This document shows positions 25,610-34,762 of a DNA stretch of 64,000 nucleotides, one piece after another. Under the pieces are notes generated by a model that worked only from the letters and a program-made list of their open reading frames with translations, was not told the DNA's origin and ran no database searches. Source of the DNA: Enterocloster lavalensis (GTDB lineage: Bacteria > Bacillota > Clostridia > Lachnospirales > Lachnospiraceae). Made by a program: the position numbers and the translations under genes. The DNA lies in the NCBI RefSeq assembly GCF_902364025.1, contig NZ_CABJCG010000020.1, forward strand, positions 55,977 through 119,976, given 5' to 3'. Numbering within the stretch: position 1 is the first letter of the stretch; every line of letters starts with the position of its first letter.

Positions 25610-26350
25610 ATGTATCAGATGATCGTGGTGGACGACGAGGCGGAGCTGCGGGAGGGAATCAGCAACTATTTCCCCTGGGAGAGCTTAAATATCCGGGTGA
25701 CCGGAATCTTTGAGAACGGGCGGACGGCCTTTGCCTATCTGAAGGCCCATCCGGTGGACATCGTGCTGACGGACATCCGCATGCCGTTTATGGACGGTCT
25801 GGAGCTGATCGAGAAGGCCAAGGCGGTGTCCCCGTCCACCTGTTACGTGATTCTCAGCGGATACCGGGAATTCGAGTACGCCAAGAAGGGCCTGCTTTTG
25901 GGGGTAAAGGACTATATCCTGAAACCCACCAAATATTCCCAGATTTACGAGGTATTTTCCCGCATCACCGCGGAGCTGGATCACAGCGCGGCGGCGGAGC
26001 GGCGGGAGGAAAATCTGCCGGACGCCGGGCGGTCCGTGATTTCCAGCGTGAAGAAATATATCCGCACCCACTATGCGGAGGTCACGCTGGACGGGGTGGC
26101 GGAGTATGTCCACCTGAATCCCTACTATCTGAGCACATTTTTCAAGCAGCAGACCGGAGAAAAGTTTTCCGACTATGTGCAGCGGGTGAAAATGGAAGCT
26201 GCCGCCAGCCTGCTGGAGCGGGGCGGCCAGAACGTGAAGGAGGTGGCGGAGGCGGTGGGTTACACCAATCCCAACAGCTTCACCCGGGCGTTCCGGCAGT
26301 ATTACCAGTGCAACCCAAAGGACTACCGGCGCATGAAGCAGGGGCTGTAA
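25610..26350 (+). CDS. YesN-type response regulator with AraC DNA-binding domain
   Basis: A 246-residue regulator. The receiver domain has MIVVDDEAELREGI and the phospho-acceptor Asp in VLTDIRMPFMDG (about Asp55). The C-terminal AraC/XylS double helix-turn-helix contains VTLDGVAEYVHLNPYYLST and VKEVAEAVGYTNPNSFTRAF. Shorter than many YesN proteins, with almost no linker. It is followed 22 bp later by its sensor kinase. In Gram-positives such pairs turn on carbohydrate importers in response to extracellular oligosaccharides. Confidence 0.94.
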   Translation: MYQMIVVDDEAELREGISNYFPWESLNIRVTGIFENGRTAFAYLKAHPVDIVLTDIRMPFMDGLELIEKAKAVSPSTCYVILSGYREFEYAKKGLLLGVKDYILKPTKYSQIYEVFSRITAELDHSAAAERREENLPDAGRSVISSVKKYIRTHYAEVTLDGVAEYVHLNPYYLSTFFKQQTGEKFSDYVQRVKMEAAASLLERGGQNVKEVAEAVGYTNPNSFTRAFRQYYQCNPKDYRRMKQGL

Positions 26351-26372
26351 TCAGGACAGGGAGGACATTGCC

Positions 26373-28190
26373 ATGAAAATGAAATTTTTCCGCAAGACCC
26401 TGTCCTTTTTCATCGTGCCGGTGATGATCCCGATCCTGATTCTGGGCACGCTCTCGGGCATCACCCTGAACCGGTACATGCGCCAGGGCATCGACGAGCG
26501 CTACGAGGACCGGCTGGAAAGCCACCGGACCAGAATCGACGCCATGATGAGCGAGCTGGACTGGCTGAACATGAATCTCAGCAACAACCCCAGCATCCAG
26601 TTTCGCCTAAAAAACATGATCAGCAAATGCAAGGACGGGATTCCGGCCAACACCTACGACGAGATCAACACCATCATGGACCTGCTGTACGGCTCCTACA
26701 ACGCCAACACGGCGGTGGAGTCCATTTACATCTATTTTAACAACGCGGGCCGCCAGTTCATCAGCAGCAACAACCGCATCACCAACCTGGACTATTTCTT
26801 CGACCAGGACTGGTACGACAGCTACCAGGCCCACATCGGCGGCCCGGAGCAGACGTGGAGCGAATTCCGGCAGATCGATCCCTACAACTTCGCAGGCTCC
26901 ACCCGGGAGATATTCACCATCTACCGCAAGATCTTTTCGCCGGGGAAACGGACCCCGGAGGGTGTGATTGTGCTGAACGTGCGGGGCGATCATGTCAACC
27001 GCACCCTAAACGAACTGGTGGGCGAGGAGAACCACCTGTTTTTCGTCACGGACGGGGAAGGGCGCGTGATTTTCCGCAACCGGCAGGCGGGTTCAGAGCG
27101 CGCGGAGTCCATTCTGGCGGCTGGAAACGCGCAGGAGGCCCGGATTACAGGGCAGGGAACCTACCGGGTCTACCGGCAGGAGTCCGGGGATCTGGGGTGG
27201 AACTACTGCCTGGCGGTCCCCGGCGAGGTGGCCTACCAGGTTCCCAACCGGCTGACCCGCATGGCCGCCGGGCTGATCTGCCTTGCGCTCTTTTTAAGCA
27301 CGGCCACGTCCTATTTCTTTGCCCGCAAGAATTATAAGTCCCTGATGGGGATCGTGGACATTTTCGACAAGGCGACCCACGGCCAGGAACTTCCGGCGCT
27401 GTCGCAGCGGACCACCGACGTCTACAATTACATTCTCTACAATATTGTGGAAACCTTCCTGCAAAATGATTTCCTGCAGGTCCAGCTCTCGGAGCGCAGA
27501 TACAAGTTAAAGGCCATGGAGCTGATGGCCCTGCAGTCCCAGATCAACCCCCATTTTCTCATGAACACGCTGCAGACCGTGTATTGGCGGTGCATTTCCC
27601 TGACCCAGGGCCCCAATCCGGCCACGGAGATGCTGGAAAACCTGTCTGAAATCCTCCACTATTCCCTGGAATCCAGCCAGGAGCTGGTTCCACTCAAGGA
27701 GGAAGTGAATATTACCCGGTGTTACCTGGATATACAGGTGCAGCGCTACAAAAACCAGTTCGACGTAATCTGGGACGTGTGGGCGCCCATGGAGGCGGTG
27801 ATGGTGCCAAAGCTGATCATCCAGCCCCTGATTGAGAACAGCATCTACCACGGCATCCGGGACAAGGCGGGCCATTCCACCATCAAGATCAAGATCGGCG
27901 CCAGGGACGGCTGGGTGGCGATCACCGTGCTGGACAACGGCCTGGGCATGGACCGGGAGCGCCTGGAACAGCTGAAAAAGCGGCTGGAGGGGGAGGACAC
28001 CCAGGAAGGCGTGCACATCGGCCTGCTGAACACCCATAAACGCCTGGAATTGATCTATGGCGGGGATTACAAAATACGCCTCCTAAGCCGCCCGGGCCGC
28101 GGGACCATGATTGAACTGAAAATCCGGGCCCTGCCACGGGACGGGCACGGCGGAGGAACGTTATCCGGCCATCAGCCCGGCGCAGTGTAA
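26373..28190 (+). CDS. YesM-type sensor histidine kinase
   Basis: A 605-residue membrane kinase. A first transmembrane segment (TLSFFIVPVMIPILILGTLSG) is followed by an extracellular sensor of about 250 residues, a second span (MAAGLICLALFLSTATSYFF), and a HisKA_7TM-less YesM catalytic part. The phospho-acceptor is the His in ALQSQINPHFLMNTLQ (about His394), and the ATPase domain has IIQPLIENSIYHGI and DNGLGM. It pairs with the upstream response regulator. Its sensor probably detects a pectin-type oligosaccharide or a lipoprotein-sugar complex, given the neighbours. Confidence 0.94.
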   Translation: MKMKFFRKTLSFFIVPVMIPILILGTLSGITLNRYMRQGIDERYEDRLESHRTRIDAMMSELDWLNMNLSNNPSIQFRLKNMISKCKDGIPANTYDEINTIMDLLYGSYNANTAVESIYIYFNNAGRQFISSNNRITNLDYFFDQDWYDSYQAHIGGPEQTWSEFRQIDPYNFAGSTREIFTIYRKIFSPGKRTPEGVIVLNVRGDHVNRTLNELVGEENHLFFVTDGEGRVIFRNRQAGSERAESILAAGNAQEARITGQGTYRVYRQESGDLGWNYCLAVPGEVAYQVPNRLTRMAAGLICLALFLSTATSYFFARKNYKSLMGIVDIFDKATHGQELPALSQRTTDVYNYILYNIVETFLQNDFLQVQLSERRYKLKAMELMALQSQINPHFLMNTLQTVYWRCISLTQGPNPATEMLENLSEILHYSLESSQELVPLKEEVNITRCYLDIQVQRYKNQFDVIWDVWAPMEAVMVPKLIIQPLIENSIYHGIRDKAGHSTIKIKIGARDGWVAITVLDNGLGMDRERLEQLKKRLEGEDTQEGVHIGLLNTHKRLELIYGGDYKIRLLSRPGRGTMIELKIRALPRDGHGGGTLSGHQPGAV

Positions 28191-28326
28191 ACCGGTCGGG
28201 AAAAATCACTGGATTGAAATCATCAAGCGGCAACCGTCGATTTGAAATAATGGGCGAAACCGCTGGGAACATGAAACAAATCGTGGTAAAATAAGTACAT
28301 TCACACCACGTTTGGAGGAAACCGCA

Positions 28327-29886
28327 ATGGAGTTTAACGTCATCTACACCAAAGGCCGCTGCGCCGTGCTGGAAACGGCCGACGGAGGCATTTACACCAC
28401 AAAGGAAACATATCAGCTGTTTTTAAACGGGGAGCCGGCCGGCCCGGTCCAAAAGGTGATCACCCCCATATACCGCCTGTCGCCCAGCACGGACTATCTG
28501 GCCGAGCTCAGGCTTGGGGACGGCGTTGTGGCTCAGGCCCGGTTTACCACAGAACCGGAGTCTGTGACCTTAAACGTCCGGGATTTCGGCGCGGCGGGGG
28601 ACGGAATAAAGGACGACACCCTGGCCATCCAGTCCGCCATCATGGCCTGCCCGCCCCAGGGCCGCGTCCTGATCCCGGCGGGCCGCTACTCCTTCGTCTG
28701 CCTGTTCTTAAAGGACGGGATCAACCTGGAACTGGAGAAAGGGGCGGAACTCTCCGCCGTCACCGACCGGGAGCGTTTCCCCTTCTACCCCGGCATGGTG
28801 CCCTATACCGACCAAACCGGGGATTACTGCCTGGGCACGTGGGAGGGAGATCCCCAGAAAATGTTCTGCGGCCTGATCACGGGCGTCCATGTGAAAAATG
28901 TAAACATCTACGGTGAGGGAACCTTAAACGGCAATGCCAGCCACGAAAACTGGTGGCATAACTGCAAGGAGATGAAGATCGCCTGGAGGCCAAGAGCCGT
29001 GTTCCTGAACGGGTGCGAGAACATTTCCCTGGTGGGCCTGACCGTCAAAAACTCGCCCAGCTGGACCATACACCCATATTTTTCCAATCACCTGCGTTTC
29101 CTTGGCCTTAATGTGCTGGCGCCCAAAGATTCCCACAACACCGACGGCCTGGACCCGGAAAGCTGCCGCCACGTGGAGCTGGCGGGTATCCATTTCTCCG
29201 TGGGGGACGACTGTATCGCCGTCAAGTCGGGGAAAATCTACATGGGAAAGACCTACAGGACGCCCAGCGAGCACATTACCATACGCCAGTGTTCCATGAA
29301 CGACGGCCACGGCAGCGTGGTGATTGGCTCGGAGATCGGCGCGGGAGTGCGGGACCTGATTGTCCGGGACTGCATATTTAAGGACACGGACCGCGGACTG
29401 CGCATCAAGACCAGGAGGGGCCGCGGGGAGGACTGCGTAGTGGACCGGGTCGCCTTTGAGAACATACGGATGGACGGCGTTCTCACCCCCTTTGTGGTCA
29501 ACTGCTTTTACTTCTGCGATCCGGACGGGAGAACGGAATACGTTCAGAGCAAAGAGCCTCTGCCGGTGGACGAGCGCACCCCCAGCATCCGGGAGCTGAG
29601 CTTTAAAGATATCCACGCCGAGAACGCCCACTACGCCGCCGTATGCGCCTACGGGCTTCCGGAGCAAAAGATCGGACACCTGAAATTTGAAAATATCTCC
29701 GTCTCCTACGCTCCCCAGGTCCAGCCTGAGATCCCCGCCATGATGGACGGCCTGGAACCCATGGCAAAGGCCGGCATTGTGGCAAGGAATGTCCGCCTCC
29801 TGACGCTGAAGAACGTGGACATAAAGGGCTGTGCCGGCGATCCGGTTCAGGCGGAGAATGTGGAAATCATTGAAAACGTGGAATAG
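28327..29886 (+). CDS. GH28 polygalacturonase-family glycosidase
   Basis: A 519-residue right-handed beta-helix enzyme. The pectate-lyase-like helix starts at LNVRDFGAAGDGIKDDTLAI. Catalytic residues are visible in HNTDGLD (about Asp273), GDDCIAVKSG (about Asp294/295) and GHGSVVIGSE (about His328). There is no signal peptide, so it acts in the cytoplasm on imported fragments, as exo-acting GH28 enzymes do in gut clostridia. I place the start at the ATG at 28327 behind GGAGG, not the earlier TTG. An N-terminal fibronectin-like segment (about 70 residues) precedes the helix. Confidence 0.92.
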   Translation: MEFNVIYTKGRCAVLETADGGIYTTKETYQLFLNGEPAGPVQKVITPIYRLSPSTDYLAELRLGDGVVAQARFTTEPESVTLNVRDFGAAGDGIKDDTLAIQSAIMACPPQGRVLIPAGRYSFVCLFLKDGINLELEKGAELSAVTDRERFPFYPGMVPYTDQTGDYCLGTWEGDPQKMFCGLITGVHVKNVNIYGEGTLNGNASHENWWHNCKEMKIAWRPRAVFLNGCENISLVGLTVKNSPSWTIHPYFSNHLRFLGLNVLAPKDSHNTDGLDPESCRHVELAGIHFSVGDDCIAVKSGKIYMGKTYRTPSEHITIRQCSMNDGHGSVVIGSEIGAGVRDLIVRDCIFKDTDRGLRIKTRRGRGEDCVVDRVAFENIRMDGVLTPFVVNCFYFCDPDGRTEYVQSKEPLPVDERTPSIRELSFKDIHAENAHYAAVCAYGLPEQKIGHLKFENISVSYAPQVQPEIPAMMDGLEPMAKAGIVARNVRLLTLKNVDIKGCAGDPVQAENVEIIENVE

Positions 29887-29900
29887 ATACACCCCATACA

Positions 29901-29938
29901 AAAAACGCCTGGAAGGCCGTGCCTTCCAGGCGTTTTCA
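29901..29938. terminator. Bidirectional terminator between GH28 and GH105
   Basis: AAAAACGCCTGGAAGGC pairs with GCCTTCCAGGCGTTTT, between two convergent genes. Confidence 0.9.
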
Positions 29939-29947
29939 ATCAATCAC

Positions 29948-31072
29948 TCAAACCGGCTCATGTTTCTTTAACAGCTCGATATAAGCCAGCACCAGCGGGG
30001 CCACCCCCTTGGCCTCGTTCTTTACGATGGGTTCCCGCATGTAATAATCAAAGGTTCCCTCCCGCCGCTCCACATTTCCCAGACCGGCCACCAGGCAGAT
30101 GCCATCCAGCTGCAGTTCGCCGTTCTCCACCGACAGATACCGGCTGCAGATGCCGTCAAACGCCTTTTCCCCGAAGGCGAAATAGGACGGGGGGAGCAGT
30201 CCGATCCGGGCGCTCTTCATGATCGCGTAGGCGAAAATAGCGGAACCGGAGGTTTCCAGGTAGTTGGGCTCAATTCCGCCCCGGTTAACCACCTGATACC
30301 ACATGCCGGACGCCTGATCCTGGTAGGGCAGCATGGCGTCGATCAGCTCCCGGTACATGGCGCTCAGCCGTTTTCTGGGCTCACCGGTCATCAGCTCTGC
30401 GGTGTCCACCAGCGCCATGGCGAACCAGCCCAGCGCCCTGAGCCAGAAGCTGTCGGACAGGCCGGTGACCGGATCGCACCAGAAGGCGGAGCGGGAATCG
30501 TCGTAAGCGTGGTAATACAGACCATTACGCGGATCTCTCATGTATTCCCGCACATTGCAGAACTGCCGGAGGATATCCCCGCAGTTTTTGCCTCCGTTGT
30601 ACTCCACCTCGTACTGCATATAAAATGGAAGCGCCATGTAAAGCCCGTCCAGCCAGATCTGATTGGGGTAAATCTGCTTGTGCCAGAAATTTCCGCCCTT
30701 CGTGCGGGGCTGGGTTTGCAGCTGGCTGTAAATAAGATCGATACCCTTCCGGTATTTCGCCTTTCCGGTCAGGTGGTATAAGTCAAAAAGTGTCTTTCCG
30801 GCGTTGACATTGTCCAGGTTGTAGTCCTCCGGGCGGTAAGAGACGATGGAACCGTCCTCATTGACAAAGCGGTCAATGAAGCCGTCGGCGAATTCCAGGT
30901 AGCTGGTATCCTGGTTCATATGATAAAGCTCCAGAACCGCTTTGATCATACAACCGTCGATGTAGTTCCATTTGAGGCCGCAGCCCTCCTCCCGCTTCTC
31001 TTTGAACCAGGCCGGGCATTCCGGGGTGCTGTTTTCCAGTAGCTGGCTGATATAACGGTCTAAAATTTCCAT
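29948..31072 (-). CDS. GH105 unsaturated rhamnogalacturonyl hydrolase
   Basis: A 374-residue (alpha/alpha)6-barrel protein of the YteR/YesR type. Conserved segments are LKWNYIDGCMIKAVLELY and YNLDNVNAGKTLFDLYHLTG (catalytic Asp region), IYPNQIWLDGLYMALPFY and RALGWFAMALVDTAELM. It removes the unsaturated galacturonyl residue left by pectate or rhamnogalacturonan lyases. The start at 31072 is preceded by AAGGAG; an in-frame ATG 21 codons earlier lacks one. No signal peptide, so it is intracellular. The gene is divergent from importer 2 and shares its operator region. Confidence 0.93.
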   Translation of the reverse strand: MEILDRYISQLLENSTPECPAWFKEKREEGCGLKWNYIDGCMIKAVLELYHMNQDTSYLEFADGFIDRFVNEDGSIVSYRPEDYNLDNVNAGKTLFDLYHLTGKAKYRKGIDLIYSQLQTQPRTKGGNFWHKQIYPNQIWLDGLYMALPFYMQYEVEYNGGKNCGDILRQFCNVREYMRDPRNGLYYHAYDDSRSAFWCDPVTGLSDSFWLRALGWFAMALVDTAELMTGEPRKRLSAMYRELIDAMLPYQDQASGMWYQVVNRGGIEPNYLETSGSAIFAYAIMKSARIGLLPPSYFAFGEKAFDGICSRYLSVENGELQLDGICLVAGLGNVERREGTFDYYMREPIVKNEAKGVAPLVLAYIELLKKHEPV

Positions 31073-31132
31073 TGAAATGACTCCTTCTTCCATAGTAAGC
31101 AGACTTCGATGATGATTAAAAAGGATGAAAAT

Positions 31133-31142
31133 CAAACGTTTG
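31133..31142. promoter_or_regulatory. LacI-type operator (GH105 side)
   Basis: Palindrome CAAACGTTTG, extended by GCA to the right. It has the central CG typical of LacI/GalR operators and lies about 60 bp upstream of the GH105 start. Confidence 0.55.
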
Positions 31143-31350
31143 CATTTATTGCATCATAACATAGAAACACAAAAAAAGGAATTGTACACTATCGATAAAA
31201 ATATGTGATAAAACCTGTCAAAATGTACAGTTGACAGATGAAATACAGAGTGATATTATAAAATCACAAGTTATTCATTGCACATTTGTTCTATGATTCA
31301 CAAAAAATGGTTCATAAAAATAGAAGATGTGCATTATTTTAAATTAATAA

Positions 31351-31366
31351 TTGCAAACCTTTGCAA
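31351..31366. promoter_or_regulatory. LacI-type operator (importer 2 side)
   Basis: TTGCAAACCTTTGCAA, a 16-bp palindrome with half-sites like those of the operator at 31133. It lies 45 bp upstream of the importer 2 lipoprotein start. Both are candidate targets of the LacI regulator encoded at the end of this operon. Confidence 0.6.
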
Positions 31367-31411
31367 AAACTGAAGAGCAATGCGGGAAAAATGAAAAGGA
31401 GGAAGAAATTT

Positions 31412-32812
31412 ATGAAAAAATGGAATCGCGTACTGGCGGCAGCTATGGCGGCTGTGATGGCAGCCGGTTTAACCGCGTGTGGAGGCGGCAAGGCGCCGGA
31501 GACCACTGCGGAGGCCACAGAGACGGCGAAGGCCGAGACGGAGGCCCAGGCAGCCGAGGAGACCACTGCGGCGCCCGCGGCAGCGGAAGGCCTTGCGGTC
31601 AACACCACGGACCCCATTGAGATCACCTTCAGCTGGTGGGGCGGAGACTCCAGACACGAGGCTACCCTGAAGGCGGTGGATGCATTCATGGAGAAATATC
31701 CCAATATCACGGTAAAAAGCTCTTACTCCGCATGGGACGGCTGGGAGGATAAGATGTCCTCACAGTTTGCAACCGGAACCGCACCCGACGTTAACCAGAT
31801 CAACTGGAACTGGATTACCTCCTTCAGCTCCGATGGAAGCGCCTTCTATGATCTGAACAAACTCTCCGACATCCTGGATCTGACCCAGTTCTCCCAGGGC
31901 TATCTGGACCAGTGCACCGTTGCAGGCAAGCTGCAGGGTGTGCCGATTTCCATGACCGGAAGAATCTTCTACTGGAATAAAACAACCTATGAAAAGGCGG
32001 GTCTTGAGACGCCCAAGACGCTGGCGGATCTGACCGCGGCCGGCAAGGTGTTTGAGGAAAAGCTGGGCAAGGATTATTATCCCCTGGCAATGAATGAGTA
32101 CGACAGAACCATTTTTATGGTATACTATCTGGAGTCCAAGTACGGAAAGGCCTGGGTTGAGAACAACCAGCTTCAGTACACCAAGGAAGAGATCGAGGAC
32201 GGCCTGCAGTTCATCCAGTCCCTGGAAGAGCAGCACGTGATCCCCTCCATCGCCACCATCGCAGGCGACGGAGCCGCTTCCTTTGACAAGAATCCCAAGT
32301 GGATGGAAGGCAAGTACGCCGGCATCTTTGAGTGGGATTCCGCGGCTCCCAAGCAGCAGGCCGCTTTGAACGAAGGACAGGAGTTTGTGGTAGGCGAGGA
32401 GCTGGCCGACATGGGCGACTACAAGGGCGGATTTGCCAAGGTTTCCATGTGCTACGGCATCTCTGAGAACACCAAGCACCCGGCGGAGTGCGCAGCGCTT
32501 GTGAACTTCCTGCTGAACGAAGAGGCTGGCGTGGCGCCGGTAGGCTCCGAGAGAGGAATCCCCTGCTCCGCAGCCGGTTTGCAGATTTGCAAGGATCAGG
32601 GGCTTCTGGATCCGATCGTCACGGAAGCCAACGAGAAGGTGCTGAGCTATGTGTCCTTCCCTCTGGATCCCAAGTTTGAGGCCAGCGCGTTAAAGGCCAC
32701 CAACGAAGGCGTTTACTGGGATGTGATGGCAGGCTTGAGCTACGGAGACTACGACATCGACGAGGCCTCCGACGTGCTGATCGAAGGGATCAACAAAGTC
32801 CTGCAGAAGTAA
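31412..32812 (+). CDS. ABC importer sugar-binding lipoprotein (importer 2)
   Basis: A 466-residue family 1 binding protein. The lipobox is AGLTAC with Cys23; an Ala/Glu/Thr-rich linker leads to ITFSWWGGDSRHEATLKAVD, which nearly repeats the same segment of importer 1. The start at 31412 has AAAAGGAGG upstream. The close match suggests the two importers arose by duplication and handle related oligosaccharides. It is first in a four-gene cluster with two permeases and a LacI regulator. Confidence 0.93.
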   Translation: MKKWNRVLAAAMAAVMAAGLTACGGGKAPETTAEATETAKAETEAQAAEETTAAPAAAEGLAVNTTDPIEITFSWWGGDSRHEATLKAVDAFMEKYPNITVKSSYSAWDGWEDKMSSQFATGTAPDVNQINWNWITSFSSDGSAFYDLNKLSDILDLTQFSQGYLDQCTVAGKLQGVPISMTGRIFYWNKTTYEKAGLETPKTLADLTAAGKVFEEKLGKDYYPLAMNEYDRTIFMVYYLESKYGKAWVENNQLQYTKEEIEDGLQFIQSLEEQHVIPSIATIAGDGAASFDKNPKWMEGKYAGIFEWDSAAPKQQAALNEGQEFVVGEELADMGDYKGGFAKVSMCYGISENTKHPAECAALVNFLLNEEAGVAPVGSERGIPCSAAGLQICKDQGLLDPIVTEANEKVLSYVSFPLDPKFEASALKATNEGVYWDVMAGLSYGDYDIDEASDVLIEGINKVLQK

Positions 32813-32889
32813 AGAATGAATGAAGAGCAGCACAGCGGTCTTCGCGCCATGCGGGGAGACCGCTGCAATTATGAGAAGGAGGGAACGGT

Positions 32890-33819
32890 ATGAAAAAGGC
32901 GGCAGTTAATGCTCAGCCCGCGGGCCGCAAAGGAATGAAAAAGGTAATAAAGGAGAACAAGGGGTTCTTCTTTATCCTTCCCTGGCTGATTGGATTCCTT
33001 ATTTTTAAAGTGTACCCCTTTGGGTCGTCCTTGTTTTACAGCTTTACGGATTACCATCTGTTCGACGGGATATCGAAATTCGGCCTGATGAACTACGATG
33101 AGATCATCCACACCAAGAAGATCGTAAAGGCCTTTGTGGTAACCATGAAATACGCGTTCATGACGGTTCCCCTCAAATTGGTGTTTGCTCTGTTTATCGC
33201 TTACATATTAAACTTCAAGCTGAAGGGCGTGAACCTGTTCCGAACCGCCTACTACATCCCCTCGATCCTGGGTGGGTCCATCGCCATCGCGGTACTGTGG
33301 AAAGCGGTATTTAAGGACGACGGCATCATCAACATGCTGCTGGGCTACATTGGCATCGAGGGCCCCAACTGGCTGGCCAGTCCGCCCCACGCCCTGTTTG
33401 TCATCTCCCTTTTGAGGGTCTGGCAGTTCGGTTCCGCCATGGTCATTTTCCTGGCCGCCTTAAAGGGCGTTCCCGGGGACCTGTACGAGGCGGCTTCCAT
33501 TGACGGAGCCGGAAAATGGAGACAGTTTTTCAGCATCACGGTGCCGCTCATCACGCCGGTGATCTTCTACAATCTGGTCACCCAGCTGTGCCAGGCGTTC
33601 CAGGAGTTCAACGGCCCCTTCATCATCACCCAGGGCGGCCCCAGAAACGCCACCATGCTGATCTCCATGCTGATTTACAACAACGCGTTCAAGAGCTACG
33701 AGATGGGTATGGCCAGCGCCCAGGCCTGGCTGCTGTTCCTGATCGTGATGACCTTCACGGCCGTTGCATTTATCAGCCAGAAGAAGTGGGTTTACTATTC
33801 AGACGAGGATGGGAGGTAG
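32890..33819 (+). CDS. ABC importer permease, MalF type (importer 2)
   Basis: A 309-residue permease with six spans (FFFILPWLIGFLIFKVYPFG) and EAA loop DLYEAASIDGAGKWRQFFSI. The start is behind GAAGGAGGG. It is clearly paralogous to the importer 1 permease. A short charged N-terminus precedes the first span. Confidence 0.93.
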   Translation: MKKAAVNAQPAGRKGMKKVIKENKGFFFILPWLIGFLIFKVYPFGSSLFYSFTDYHLFDGISKFGLMNYDEIIHTKKIVKAFVVTMKYAFMTVPLKLVFALFIAYILNFKLKGVNLFRTAYYIPSILGGSIAIAVLWKAVFKDDGIINMLLGYIGIEGPNWLASPPHALFVISLLRVWQFGSAMVIFLAALKGVPGDLYEAASIDGAGKWRQFFSITVPLITPVIFYNLVTQLCQAFQEFNGPFIITQGGPRNATMLISMLIYNNAFKSYEMGMASAQAWLLFLIVMTFTAVAFISQKKWVYYSDEDGR

Positions 33820-33823
33820 GAAA

Positions 33824-34681
33824 ATGACAAGGGAAACCAGAAGAGCCATCAACACGTTCATGCGTTATTTGGTCCTCATTGTCGTGGGCCTGGTGATGAT
33901 CTACCCTCTGATCTGGATGGTGGGAGCCACATTTAAAACCAACAACGAAATATTCAGCGGAATCGGTTTTATCCCCAAGAACCCCACGTTCTCCGGCTAT
34001 AAAAACGCTCTGAAGAACTACGGCGGCGACATTGACATTTTCAAAGCCATGATCAACACCTACAGCATCGTGCTGCCCAAGGTGCTGTTCACCATCATCT
34101 CCGCCACCGTTACGGCATACGGATTCGCGCGTTTTCAGTTCCGGGGGAAGAACCTGTTGTTTGCGGTGCTGATGTCCACCCTGTTCCTGCCCCAGGTGGT
34201 GCTGAACGTGCCTCAGTTCATCTTGTTCAACAAATTTGGCTGGATCGACTCCCCGCTGTACATGGCGCTCATCGTCCCCACCTTATTTGCCACCGACACT
34301 TACTTTGTGTTCATGTTGATCCAGTTTTTGCGGAACATCCCGGGCGAGCTGGAGGAGGCGGCCTGTATCGACGGCTGCGGCTCCATCAAGACCCTGTGGT
34401 ACGTGATCGTGCCCATGTTGAAGCCCTCCATCGTATCCTGCGCCCTGTTCCAGTTCATGTGGTCCTCCAACGACTTTATGGGCCCCCTGCTCTACGTGAA
34501 CACGCCCGCCAAGTATCCGGCCTCCATCTTCGTGAAAATGTCCATGGATGCGGACGCGGGCTTTGAGTGGAACCGCGTGCTGGCCATGTCGCTGATCTCC
34601 ATTATCCCGTCCCTGATCGTGTTCCTGGCGGCTCAGGACCAGTTTATCGACGGAATCGCAGCCGGCGGCGTAAAGGGATAA
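33824..34681 (+). CDS. ABC importer permease, MalG type (importer 2)
   Basis: A 285-residue permease with EAA loop ELEEAACIDGCGSIKTLWYV and C-terminus FIDGIAAGGVKG. I place the start at 33824 (GGGAGGTAGG upstream), just after the preceding stop, rather than at an ATG overlapping the first permease. No ATPase gene follows, as in importer 1. Confidence 0.93.
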   Translation: MTRETRRAINTFMRYLVLIVVGLVMIYPLIWMVGATFKTNNEIFSGIGFIPKNPTFSGYKNALKNYGGDIDIFKAMINTYSIVLPKVLFTIISATVTAYGFARFQFRGKNLLFAVLMSTLFLPQVVLNVPQFILFNKFGWIDSPLYMALIVPTLFATDTYFVFMLIQFLRNIPGELEEAACIDGCGSIKTLWYVIVPMLKPSIVSCALFQFMWSSNDFMGPLLYVNTPAKYPASIFVKMSMDADAGFEWNRVLAMSLISIIPSLIVFLAAQDQFIDGIAAGGVKG

Positions 34682-34682
34682 C

Positions 34683-34696
34683 CGGAAAACGCTTCC
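34683..34696. promoter_or_regulatory. Possible CcpA catabolite-response element
   Basis: CGGAAAACGCTTCC resembles the cre consensus (TGWAARCGYTTWCW) and lies just upstream of the promoter of the LacI gene. Confidence 0.4.
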
Positions 34697-34701
34697 CCTC
34701 T

Positions 34702-34729
34702 TTGCAAATAAGGAAAAGAATGCTATAGT
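34702..34729 (+). promoter_or_regulatory. Promoter of the LacI-family gene
   Basis: TTGCAA and TATAGT with 16 bp between, about 34 bp upstream of the start codon. Confidence 0.5.
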
Positions 34730-34762
34730 AAGACAAGAAACGCATTGACAGGAGTGTGACCT

